Part shown: positions 34,845 to 41,806 of the stretch, piece by piece
Numbering within the stretch: position 1 is the stretch's first letter
Layout: every line of letters begins with the position of its first letter
DNA from: a bacterium
Lineage (GTDB): Bacteria > Deinococcota > Deinococci > Deinococcales > Deinococcaceae
Direction of reading: 5' to 3'
Length of the DNA: 64,000 nucleotides
Assembly: GCA_021810505.1 (NCBI GenBank)
Contig: JAJZIR010000004.1
Location: 1-64,000, forward strand
Position numbers and translations under genes: made by a program
Notes under the pieces: generated by a model
Seen by the model: the letters and a program-made list of their open reading frames with translations, nothing else
Database searches by the model: none
Told to the model about the DNA's origin: nothing

Positions 34845-35180
34845 TCACTTGCCCCGGGGCTGGTAGCGGCCAGCGTCGGCGAAGACATCGACGATGGCCG
34901 TCTCGGGGAGCAGGCTGGCGGCGTGCTCTTCCCCGCTGGCGATGTGGTAGCTGTCTCCTGGGCGGTAGCGGCGGGTGGTGCCAGCGATGGTCAGGGTCAG
35001 CTCACCGGCGACCACGATCCCCCACTGGGCGCCGTGGTGGTGGGCTGGGACCTGCACCGGCCCCTCGGCGTAGAAGAAAACGGTCTGTCCCTGGCTGGAG
35101 GCCAGCAGGTGGCCGTGCATGCCGGTCAGGGGGGTCTCGACTTCTGGGAGCGCCTGTATCCAGCCGGGAAATGGGTTCAT
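34845..35180 (-). CDS. Cupin domain protein
   Basis: The 111-residue single-domain cupin has the motif PAHHHGAQWGIVVAGELTLT and later GDSYHIASGEEHAA, with three or four histidines that would bind a metal. Small cupins of this type are sugar- or signal-binding or minor enzymes; no function can be assigned. The ATG at 35180 follows GGAGGAGAGA; a GTG at 35198 overlapping the Nudix stop (GTGA) is an alternative start. It is coupled to the Nudix gene. Confidence 0.8.
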   Translation of the reverse strand: MNPFPGWIQALPEVETPLTGMHGHLLASSQGQTVFFYAEGPVQVPAHHHGAQWGIVVAGELTLTIAGTTRRYRPGDSYHIASGEEHAASLLPETAIVDVFADAGRYQPRGK

Positions 35181-35194
35181 TCTCTCCTCCAGGG

Positions 35195-35689
35195 TCACTC
35201 AGCTAGGTAGTAGGGCTTAGCGGATCCAGCCAGGAAATCCCTGGTGGGCCTCCAGATCAGGGGGTTGCGCTCCTCGATCTCGGGCGGGGGACCGTAGCGC
35301 ACCAAGCTGATCACCTGGGAAAAGGGAATCCACTCGGCGCTCAGCACCTCGGGGTCGGTCGGGGCCAGGGATCCGGACCAGCGCCCGGTAAAGCGGGCGA
35401 AGGTGGCGTAGTGGTGGTGCGGGGTGTCCGGAAGCAGCTCGCCTTCCAGCAAGCTGAGGAAGTTGAGGTCCTCGGCGATCAACCCGGTCTCTTCGGCGAC
35501 CTGGCGCGCCGCAGCCTCGATCAGCGCCTCTCCCCCCTCCGCCCGGCCACCAGGAAGCCCCCAGAAGATGCTGCCATCGTCCATCCGCTCGCTGACCAGC
35601 AGCAGTTCGGGCTGCCCGAGCAGGCTCTCCCGCACCAGGTAGACGTGAGCAGCCCGCTTGATCGGGAGCGTCCCAGCCAGCGGCCTCAC
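35195..35689 (-). CDS. Nudix hydrolase with altered Nudix box
   Basis: The 164-residue protein has a Nudix box GGRAEGGEALIEAAARQVAEETGLI (about 47-71, given in short form here: GGxxEGGE...RQVAEETG). The usual REVxEE is RQVAEE, so one of the acidic metal-binding residues is Gln63. Nudix enzymes hydrolyse nucleoside diphosphates linked to another group; the Gln may weaken activity or shift the metal. The start GTG at 35689 is preceded by a tiny leaderless reading frame that overlaps it (35686-35721). An upstream frameshift joining the two is an alternative. Confidence 0.8.
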   Translation of the reverse strand: MRPLAGTLPIKRAAHVYLVRESLLGQPELLLVSERMDDGSIFWGLPGGRAEGGEALIEAAARQVAEETGLIAEDLNFLSLLEGELLPDTPHHHYATFARFTGRWSGSLAPTDPEVLSAEWIPFSQVISLVRYGPPPEIEERNPLIWRPTRDFLAGSAKPYYLAE

Positions 35690-35721
35690 CCAGACCCCAG
35701 TCGGCTTCCTGGTGTCGCCAC
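35686..35721 (-). CDS. Possible leaderless 11-residue leader peptide before Nudix
   Basis: A perfect -10 TATAAT (35733-35728) lies 6 nt before a GTG at 35721. That frame runs 11 codons to a TGA which overlaps the Nudix GTG as GTGA. The arrangement would couple leader translation to Nudix translation. It could instead be the true N terminus of the Nudix protein with one frame error, or chance. Confidence 0.35.
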   Translation of the reverse strand: MATPGSRLGSG

Positions 35722-35727
35722 GAAGGG

Positions 35728-35733
35728 ATTATA
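35728..35733 (-). promoter_or_regulatory. Consensus -10 box of the Nudix/cupin unit
   Basis: TATAAT on the minus strand, the only perfect -10 hexamer noticed in the window. No good -35 is seen at 16-18 nt. Confidence 0.5.
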
Positions 35734-35821
35734 CCCGCAAGGGGGGCGCCTTGGATCTGCGCCCGCAACCTTTAGGCTGTCCTGCGGGCAGCGCGGAGAG
35801 GCCAGGGAACTAGCGCGGCGC

Positions 35822-35850
35822 TTGACACGGCATCTAGCTTAGAGGAGAAT
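35822..35850 (+). promoter_or_regulatory. Promoter of the beta-propeller lipoprotein gene
   Basis: Perfect TTGACA (35822-35827), 17-nt spacer, GAGAAT (35845-35850). The leader is about 40 nt and contains the AGGAGGGAG ribosome site before the ATG at 35896. Confidence 0.55.
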
Positions 35851-35895
35851 GAGGGGGCATGTAGAGCTCAGCCAAATCTGGCTCAGGAGGGAGAA

Positions 35896-37389
35896 ATGGC
35901 AGCCATAGGAGTTAAGTTGTCTCTGGGACAGCTAGTTCTCGCGGCTCTCTCGGCTGCGCTGCTGGCCGGCTGCGCCAGCCGCCTGCAGGTGGAAGGGATC
36001 GCTGTCCAGAACTCGACATTGACGTTCTCCGGGGGCAGCAGCGGGCTCAGTTGGGCAGCCAGCTCCAGCGGCGACTGGATCTTGACGGTGGGCGAGCCCC
36101 TGGGCAGCTCCGGGGTGGAGGTGAACGGGAAAGCTTATCAGGGCCCGGTCAACCTGGGACGGTCCACCAGCGCAACCATCACCCTTCCGGAGAACACCTC
36201 GGCCACCAACCAGGTCTATTCCCTCGCGCTCAGCAACAGCGCTCAGGTCAGCTTCCTGGCCAGCGCCACCGTGACCGTGGATCACCCCGTAGTCGTGACC
36301 TTCATCGCCCCTGGGGGTTCGGATGGCGGGCTCGACCACGGCCGCAGTCTAGCTATCGACAGCCGAGGTAACGTCTGGGCTGCTGGCTGGCCGGGCTACT
36401 TCAACGGTACCCTCTTCGAAGCTCCTCTGGGCTCCGAACCCGCCGGCCTCATCCGCTTCCCGGTCACCGTGAGCGGCGTGACCGCCCTGGATGAGCCCTA
36501 CAGCCTGGCAGCAGATCAGCAGGGCAACCTGTGGGTGGCGAACGCGGCGTTCGATTACAACTACAACGGGACGGGGGCGGGGCAGGTCATCGAGATCCCG
36601 GCCGGCTCTGCGCCTTCGAGCGCGCCTCTGGTGTTCGCAAACCCCAGCAGCGGATCCCCCTTCTTCGGCGGCCCGAGGGGAATCGCGGTGGACGGATCAG
36701 GAAACGTCTGGGTGGCGAACTACGCCAACAACACCGTCACCGAGATCCCAGCCGGCTCGGCGCCCGGCAACTTTAGCCCATCGGTGTTCAATTCCAGCGG
36801 TTCAACCAGCGTCTTCGATGGGCCAAAGGGAATCGCGGTGGACAGTTCGGGAAACGTGTGGGTGACCAATCAGCTCGGCAACACCGTCACCGAGATCCCG
36901 ACCGGCTCGGCGCCCGCGACGTTCAAGCCGGTCATTTTCGCAAACCCCAGCAGCGGATCCCCCTTCTTCGCTGAACCTTACGGCATCGCCATCGACCAGA
37001 AGGGGAACGTGTGGGTAGTCGACGACAGAGAGGATAACGGTCATTTCGGCGCCAGCAACACCGTCACCGAGATCCCGGCCGGCTCGAGCACGCCGGTGGT
37101 CTTCCCGGCCAACTGGTTTGACGGAGGCGCGGAGTCGGTGACGGTGGACGGCGCCGGCAACGTGTGGGTAGGGACCCAGTACGGCGTGACCGAAATCCCC
37201 GCGGGATCGTCCCCCAGCTCCGCGCCGGTCATCTTCTCACCCAAGCTGTTCGGCGCGAACACCTATGGCTTGAACGGCATCTCGGTCGACCAGCAGGGGA
37301 ACCTGTGGGTGCTGAATACCTCCCAGGGAAGCCTGCAAGAGCTCCTGCAGGCCGCTGCGCCGCTGCCGTTCTCCGTGCCGCCGCACTGA
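35896..37389 (+). CDS. Lipoprotein with NHL/Vgb-like beta-propeller repeats
   Basis: The 497-residue protein has a lipoprotein signal peptide with lipobox LAGC (Cys26). After a beta-rich N-terminal domain (about 30-130) come repeated blades with the pattern GIAVDGSGNVWVANYANNTVTEIPAGSAP, about 50 residues each, typical of NHL or virginiamycin-lyase-like propellers. It is anchored on the outer face of a membrane; the ligand is unknown. Blades are so similar that the DNA repeats as well: 36637-36668 and 36941-36972 are nearly identical. The protein is rich in Asn, Ser and Gly, unlike its neighbours. Confidence 0.82.
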   Translation: MAAIGVKLSLGQLVLAALSAALLAGCASRLQVEGIAVQNSTLTFSGGSSGLSWAASSSGDWILTVGEPLGSSGVEVNGKAYQGPVNLGRSTSATITLPENTSATNQVYSLALSNSAQVSFLASATVTVDHPVVVTFIAPGGSDGGLDHGRSLAIDSRGNVWAAGWPGYFNGTLFEAPLGSEPAGLIRFPVTVSGVTALDEPYSLAADQQGNLWVANAAFDYNYNGTGAGQVIEIPAGSAPSSAPLVFANPSSGSPFFGGPRGIAVDGSGNVWVANYANNTVTEIPAGSAPGNFSPSVFNSSGSTSVFDGPKGIAVDSSGNVWVTNQLGNTVTEIPTGSAPATFKPVIFANPSSGSPFFAEPYGIAIDQKGNVWVVDDREDNGHFGASNTVTEIPAGSSTPVVFPANWFDGGAESVTVDGAGNVWVGTQYGVTEIPAGSSPSSAPVIFSPKLFGANTYGLNGISVDQQGNLWVLNTSQGSLQELLQAAAPLPFSVPPH

Positions 37390-37460
37390 CGCGCTCCCCG
37401 GATGGGAGTTGGGATCCAGCTCGCGCCGCGCTGCAGGTTCCGGCCTCTACCGCGCGCCGC

Positions 37461-37889
37461 TCAGCGCCTGACCCAGGGCTGCGCGGCGTAGCGCTCCCTG
37501 AGCTCGGCTAACCTACGGTCAACCGACGCCTGCGGCAAAACCGCCTGCACGGTGTGTGCGTCAGCGATTCGGTCCCCTAAGTCGCTGGTGGCGCTGACGC
37601 TGGCGTAAACCCTGTTGCGCAGGACCTGCTCCAGGGTGGCCTGCAAGCGCACCCACATCCCCACCAGCGCGCTGGCGCGGTGCTCGATCTGGATCCCCAC
37701 CCCCATGGAGCTCTCTCCCGGCTCCAGATAAGGCAGCAGCAGCCGCAGGCTGACCTGCTCGGCGTGGCGGGACAGCCAGTAGCTGGCGTAGACCGGGTGC
37801 GGTGCGCTGAGCTCGTCAAAATCCACGGCCATCTCCGGGCCCACCTGCACCAGCAGCTCCGCCTTGCTTCCCTGCGGAATCTCCAACAT
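37461..37889 (-). CDS. FlK-type hotdog thioesterase
   Basis: The 142-residue protein resembles the fluoroacetyl-CoA-thioesterase (FlK)-like hotdog family: MLEIPQGSKAELLVQVGPEMAVDFDELSAPHPVYASYW, LLLPYLEPGE and IEHRASALVGM, with the conserved active-site histidine in the last block. Most relatives act on ordinary acyl-CoAs, not on fluoroacetyl-CoA. It lies 45 nt downstream of the thiolase gene on the same strand, so it probably hydrolyses a thioester of the same pathway. GGAGAGG precedes the ATG. Confidence 0.75.
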   Translation of the reverse strand: MLEIPQGSKAELLVQVGPEMAVDFDELSAPHPVYASYWLSRHAEQVSLRLLLPYLEPGESSMGVGIQIEHRASALVGMWVRLQATLEQVLRNRVYASVSATSDLGDRIADAHTVQAVLPQASVDRRLAELRERYAAQPWVRR

Positions 37890-37934
37890 AGCTCTCCTCT
37901 CCGGAACCTCTAGGTCCCTAGGTCCAGCGGGCTC

Positions 37935-39149
37935 TCAGGACCGCTCGATCAGCAAGGCGGCCCCCTGACCGACTCCCACACACATGGCCACCAGGGCCAG
38001 GCCGCTCCCCCGAGCCAGCAGCTGGTAGACAGCGGTGGTGAGGATCCTGGCTCCGCTGGCCCCCAAGGGGTGGCCCAGGGCGATGGCACCGCCCAGCGGG
38101 TTGAGCCGGGGGTCCTCGGGGTCCACCTTCCAGGCGCGCAGGACCGCCAGGACCTGCGCCGCGAAAGCTTCGTTGAGCTCGATCAGATCCAGGTCGGCCA
38201 GCTCCAGGCCGAACCTCGCCAGCAGCTTGGCGCTGGCCGGCACCGGACCCAGGCCCATGACCGAAGGCTCCACCCCGGCCACCGCCCCGCCCAGAACGGT
38301 GGCCAGCACCGGCAAGCCGTGCGCCTCGGCGTAAGCCCGAGCTGTGATCACCAGGGCGGCCGCCCCGTCGTTCAGAGGCGAGCTGTTGCCAGCCGTGACC
38401 GTACCGCCGCTGCGGAAGACCGGGCGCAGCTTGGCCAAGGCCGCCAAGCTGGTGTCGCCTCTAGGCCCTTGGTCCAGCTCCACGGGGCCGGAGGGCAGCG
38501 GAACTGGGACGATCTCCTCGGCGAAGCGGCCAGCCTGCTGGGCCCGGGTGGCCTTGCGGTGGCTGGACAGGGCGAAAAGGTCCTGCTGCTCTCTGGAGAT
38601 CTCCCCCAGGTCAGCTAGCAGCTCGGCGGTCTCTCCCATGCTCAGGGTTCCGTGGCGGCGCTCCATCTCCGGGTTGACCAGCCGCCACCCCAGGGTGGTG
38701 TCCTGCAGCGCCAGGTTTCCGACCGGGTAGGGGCGCTCGGCCTTGGGCAGCACGTAGGGCGCGCGGCTCATCGACTCCACCCCTCCGGCGATCAGGACCT
38801 GAGCTTCCCCGCTGCGGACGGCCATCGCCGCCCAGCGGACCGCGTCCAAGCCGCTGGCGCAGAGCCGGTTCAGCGTCACTCCGGGAACGCTGACCGGGAA
38901 GCCGGCCAAGAGAGCAGCCATCCTGGCGACGTTGCGGTTGTCCTCACCGGCCTGGTTGGCACAGCCCAGCACCACGTCACCGATCTCCCCGGCAGGAATC
39001 CCGGAGCGGGAACGGGCCGCTTCCAGGATCAGAGCGGCCAGGTCGTCGGGCCGCACGCCGGCCAGGGCGCCGCCGTGGCGGCCCACCGGGGTCCGCGCCG
39101 CCGCGACGATCACCGGATCCGAAGCGGCCGCGGCCGGCCGGCCGCTCAA
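37935..39149 (-). CDS. Acetyl-CoA acetyltransferase (thiolase)
   Basis: The 404-residue thiolase has all catalytic residues: nucleophilic Cys in NRLCASGLDAV, His in ALGHPLGASGARI and the second Cys in AMCVGVGQG, plus GGVESMSRAPYVLPK. It either condenses two acetyl-CoA or cleaves 3-ketoacyl-CoA (beta-ketoadipyl-CoA thiolase is also possible). The start TTG at 39149 overlaps the stop of a 25-codon upstream reading frame with a strong ribosome site; an internal GTG in DPVIVAAARTPVG is another possible start. The promoter is at 39239-39268. It is followed by the FlK-type thioesterase. Confidence 0.9.
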   Translation of the reverse strand: MSGRPAAAASDPVIVAAARTPVGRHGGALAGVRPDDLAALILEAARSRSGIPAGEIGDVVLGCANQAGEDNRNVARMAALLAGFPVSVPGVTLNRLCASGLDAVRWAAMAVRSGEAQVLIAGGVESMSRAPYVLPKAERPYPVGNLALQDTTLGWRLVNPEMERRHGTLSMGETAELLADLGEISREQQDLFALSSHRKATRAQQAGRFAEEIVPVPLPSGPVELDQGPRGDTSLAALAKLRPVFRSGGTVTAGNSSPLNDGAAALVITARAYAEAHGLPVLATVLGGAVAGVEPSVMGLGPVPASAKLLARFGLELADLDLIELNEAFAAQVLAVLRAWKVDPEDPRLNPLGGAIALGHPLGASGARILTTAVYQLLARGSGLALVAMCVGVGQGAALLIERS

Positions 39150-39223
39150 GGCGCCCCCCAGGAGCCGGTGGCCCCCGGCAGGTCCTGGCTCAACTCGGTC
39201 CTGGGAACGGACGGCGCGCGCAT
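39146..39223 (-). CDS. Possible 25-residue leader peptide before the thiolase
   Basis: An ATG at 39223 has GGAGGTGG directly upstream, the best ribosome site in this transcript. The frame runs 25 codons and ends in a TGA that overlaps the thiolase TTG start (TTGA). The thiolase start itself is weak, so translation may be coupled through the short frame. I cannot exclude a frame error that would make this the thiolase N terminus. Confidence 0.4.
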   Translation of the reverse strand: MRAPSVPRTELSQDLPGATGSWGAP

Positions 39224-39238
39224 TCCACCTCCGGCTCG

Positions 39239-39268
39239 ACTATAACGGCCGTTCGTTTGCCATGTCAA
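39239..39268 (-). promoter_or_regulatory. Promoter of the thiolase unit
   Basis: Minus strand: perfect TTGACA (39268-39263), 18-nt spacer, TATAGT (39244-39239). The start point near 39232 gives a short leader to the ATG at 39223 and about 83 nt to the thiolase TTG. Confidence 0.65.
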
Positions 39269-39294
39269 CGAGGCTGAGAGACTCAGCGAGCCCT

Positions 39295-40452
39295 TCAGCC
39301 CTCAGGCAGCTCGCCGGCCAGGCGCAGGCTGTGGTGGATCGTCACCGGCCCCACCAGCTCGAAGACCACCACCCCGGCCAACACCAGCGGGCTCAGCTGC
39401 CGAGCCAACGAAGGGAACTGGCCGGAGAGGGCGGTGATGAGCCCCAAGGCCACCGCCGCCTGGGGGATCAGGCAGGCTCCCAGGTAGCGCCGGACTGGCC
39501 TACCGAAACGGCCCAGCCAGCCGCCCAGCCAGCCGCCCGCGATCTTGCCGACCAGCCTCGACCCCACGTAGGCCAGGCCCAGCCAGCCAGAGAGCCACAG
39601 TTGGCCGGGTTGCAGTTCGCTGCCGGCCAGGACGAAGAAGATAGCCAGGAAGGGGGAGCTGAAGCCTTCGGCTGCCGCGAAGACGGTACCGTCCCTGGGA
39701 ATCCGGTTGACCACGTAGGCCCCGAAAGCTACCGCGGTGAGCAACAGGTTGAGCTTCCACAGGCTGACCAGTCCGGCGCCGATGGCCAGCAGAGCCAGCA
39801 GGGGCAGCCTGGGGGGGCCGTGCCCGGTCCAGGCCTGCCACAGGTGCAGGGCAGCCCCCAGGGCTAAGCCCAGCAGCAGAGAGAGGATCAGCTGGCGGCC
39901 CAGGATGTCCAGAACCACCAAGACGTGCAGGTCGTGGCCGTCCAAGGGAGCGACCAGCGGCAGGATCAGGCTGAACAGCAGCACCCCCGCCACGCTGCCT
40001 AGGGCCAAGGTCTTCTGCAGCGCAGCGGTGAGCGGGCCCGAGCTGGCGCTGGTTTGCAGGACGTGGCTGACCGCTGCCGGGTCGGTGGTCGACCCGACCA
40101 CCCCCAGCACCAGCGCCCAACCTACCGGTAGCCCCAACCAGCCGGCTGCCAGGGCCACCAACGCGCCGGTCAGCAGCAGCTGTACCGCGGTGAGCAGCAC
40201 CGCCCTCCCCCCTATCTGGCGGAGCTCATTCAGCTGCAGCTCCTGGCCCACCAGGAAGAAGATCAGCGCCAGCGCGAAATCGATCAGCGGCGCCGCCTGC
40301 GAGGACAGGTGGGGAGGGAAGACGCGCAGGATGGGACCCAGCAGCATCCCGATCAGCAAAAACCCGGTAATGGAGGGGAAGGAAGCCCGCTCCACCCAGC
40401 GAGCACCGACCAGACCCAGCAGCAGGCCCAGGCCCAGCAGGGCCAGGATCAC
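39295..40452 (-). CDS. Cation:proton antiporter, CPA2 (KefB/NapA-like) family
   Basis: The 385-residue membrane protein has about 12 hydrophobic segments and family features such as FLLIGMLLGPILR and GVVGSTTDPAAVSHVL, the unwound-helix region that in these transporters carries the ion-binding acidic residue. It lacks the C-terminal TrkA-N domain of KefB. It exchanges Na+ or K+ for protons. Its GTG start overlaps the stop of the P-II-like gene (GTGA), so the two are translationally coupled and the small protein probably regulates the antiporter. Confidence 0.87.
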   Translation of the reverse strand: MILALLGLGLLLGLVGARWVERASFPSITGFLLIGMLLGPILRVFPPHLSSQAAPLIDFALALIFFLVGQELQLNELRQIGGRAVLLTAVQLLLTGALVALAAGWLGLPVGWALVLGVVGSTTDPAAVSHVLQTSASSGPLTAALQKTLALGSVAGVLLFSLILPLVAPLDGHDLHVLVVLDILGRQLILSLLLGLALGAALHLWQAWTGHGPPRLPLLALLAIGAGLVSLWKLNLLLTAVAFGAYVVNRIPRDGTVFAAAEGFSSPFLAIFFVLAGSELQPGQLWLSGWLGLAYVGSRLVGKIAGGWLGGWLGRFGRPVRRYLGACLIPQAAVALGLITALSGQFPSLARQLSPLVLAGVVVFELVGPVTIHHSLRLAGELPEG

Positions 40453-40823
40453 ACCGGCCCGCCGCCGGCCTCAGCCGCCTTCCTGGCATCAAAGCTCAGG
40501 CGCCCACCCCGGGCCAGCACCACCGGTTGGACAAACAGAAAACCAGTGTAGGGGCGCTTGAAGCTGTCTAGCAGCTCGGTGATCGCTTCGGTAACCGGAT
40601 CCAACTGCTCCTCGGAGAGAACCACCAAGACGGTCTTGTTGAAGGGGATATTGGCCAGGTCGCCCAGAGCCGCCCCGAAGGGGTGCGCGGCGCGACGCAG
40701 GTAGTGCTCCATGCCCTCGGTCTCGAAGATGGTGGCCCCGCCGACCCCCAGCTGGCGCAGGCGCCGCAGCAGGGCGGGCAGGCGTTCGGTACGCTGCAGC
40801 ACCAGGGTGAGTTGGTAGTACAT
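40449..40823 (-). CDS. P-II-like protein coupled to the antiporter
   Basis: The 124-residue protein has the ferredoxin-like beta-alpha-beta pattern of P-II-type regulators: YYQLTLVLQRTERLPALLRRLRQLGVGGATIFETEGM and FNKTVLVVLSEEQLDPVTEAITELLD. The T-loop and canonical nucleotide site of GlnB are not recognisable, so it belongs to the diverse P-II-like group that is often encoded beside membrane transporters (as with SbtB and PamA/CPII proteins). TGGAGG lies just before the ATG. It precedes the antiporter and overlaps it by 4 bp. Ligand unknown. Confidence 0.68.
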   Translation of the reverse strand: MYYQLTLVLQRTERLPALLRRLRQLGVGGATIFETEGMEHYLRRAAHPFGAALGDLANIPFNKTVLVVLSEEQLDPVTEAITELLDSFKRPYTGFLFVQPVVLARGGRLSFDARKAAEAGGGPV

Positions 40824-40905
40824 CGGCCTCCAGACCCGGGCGAGCGCCCGCAGGTGATCTCCCCCAGTCTAAGCCGCGAAGGGGATAGCGTGTCAGACTG
40901 AAGCG

Positions 40906-41802
40906 GTGACCATCACCCTACAGAACACCCAGCTGCGTCTGAAAATCGTCCCCCAGCTCGGCGCCGGGATCGCCGGCCTGGAGGTGCAGCTGCCTGAGGG
41001 CTGGGTTCCGGTGCTGAGGCCCACCCCGGCCACGGCCATCCAGTCCGGCCTGGCTTCCAGGCTGTCCTGTTTCCTGCTGATCCCCTACTCGGGCAGGATC
41101 GCCGGAGCCAACTTCGGCTTCGGTGGCCAGCGCTACCGGCTCAGACCGAGCGGGCAAGATGGAAACAGCATCCACGGCGACGTCCGGACCCGCCCCTGGG
41201 AGGTGGTGGAGCGGGGGGAGAGCGGGCTGCTCTGCCGGCTGCACAGCCGCTCCTTCGCCGACTTCAACTTTCCCTTCGCCCTGGGGGCGGAGGTGGGTTA
41301 CCGCTTGGAGGGCGCGGGCTTGCAGGTAGCGCTGCGGGTGTGGAGCGAGGACGAGCGGCCCATGCCGGTGGGGATGGGCCTGCACCCCTACTTCCTGCGC
41401 CAGCTGGGTCAGCAGGAGGCCCAGCTGGCGGTCCGCGCCGAACGCTATTACCCCACCGGCCCGGACCTGATCCCGGCGGGCCCGGCCGTCCCGGTTCCGC
41501 AAAGCCTGCGCTTCTCCCCTCCCAGGCGAGTGGGCAGCCAGCAGCTGGATACCACTTTCACCGGCTGGGACGGCCGGGCTGAGTTGCGCTGGCCCGAACT
41601 GACCGCCCAGCTGGAGGCCGATCCCATCTTCAGCCACTTGGTCCTGTTCACCCACCCCAGCGGCGCCCTGGCCATCGAGCCAGTCAGCAACGCCGCCGAC
41701 GGCTTCAACCTGATGGACCGGGGCGTCCGCTCCGGAGTGCAGGTCCTGCAGCCCGGAGCGGAGCTCAGGGGCAGCGTGCAGCTGCGTTTCGTTGGCCTCT
41801 GA
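40906..41802 (+). CDS. Aldose 1-epimerase family protein
   Basis: The 298-residue protein is a galactose-mutarotase-like enzyme. Visible residues include the histidine in GNSIHGDVR, the catalytic His in GMGLHPYF and the catalytic Glu in ALAIEPVSNAADGFN. These enzymes interconvert alpha and beta anomers of aldoses, which would help galactose and mannose use in this organism. The start is a GTG; CAGACT lies 6 nt upstream, close to the leaderless pattern but with C at the first position. It is convergent with the LCP gene, 4 nt between stops. Confidence 0.84.
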   Translation: MTITLQNTQLRLKIVPQLGAGIAGLEVQLPEGWVPVLRPTPATAIQSGLASRLSCFLLIPYSGRIAGANFGFGGQRYRLRPSGQDGNSIHGDVRTRPWEVVERGESGLLCRLHSRSFADFNFPFALGAEVGYRLEGAGLQVALRVWSEDERPMPVGMGLHPYFLRQLGQQEAQLAVRAERYYPTGPDLIPAGPAVPVPQSLRFSPPRRVGSQQLDTTFTGWDGRAELRWPELTAQLEADPIFSHLVLFTHPSGALAIEPVSNAADGFNLMDRGVRSGVQVLQPGAELRGSVQLRFVGL

Positions 41803-41806
41803 GCCC

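Noticed and set aside
35217-35768. 183-codon minus-strand frame overlapping the Nudix gene
   Set aside because: The Nudix frame has the family motif; this one is an Arg/Gly/Ala-rich shadow.
35896-37389. Repeats in the lipoprotein gene as a CRISPR-like array
   Set aside because: The repeats are in frame, vary in length and encode propeller blades; there are no spacers or cas genes.
37461-37889. Fluoroacetate resistance by the FlK-type thioesterase
   Set aside because: Family similarity only; no fluorometabolite genes are present and the thiolase neighbour suggests an ordinary acyl-CoA substrate.
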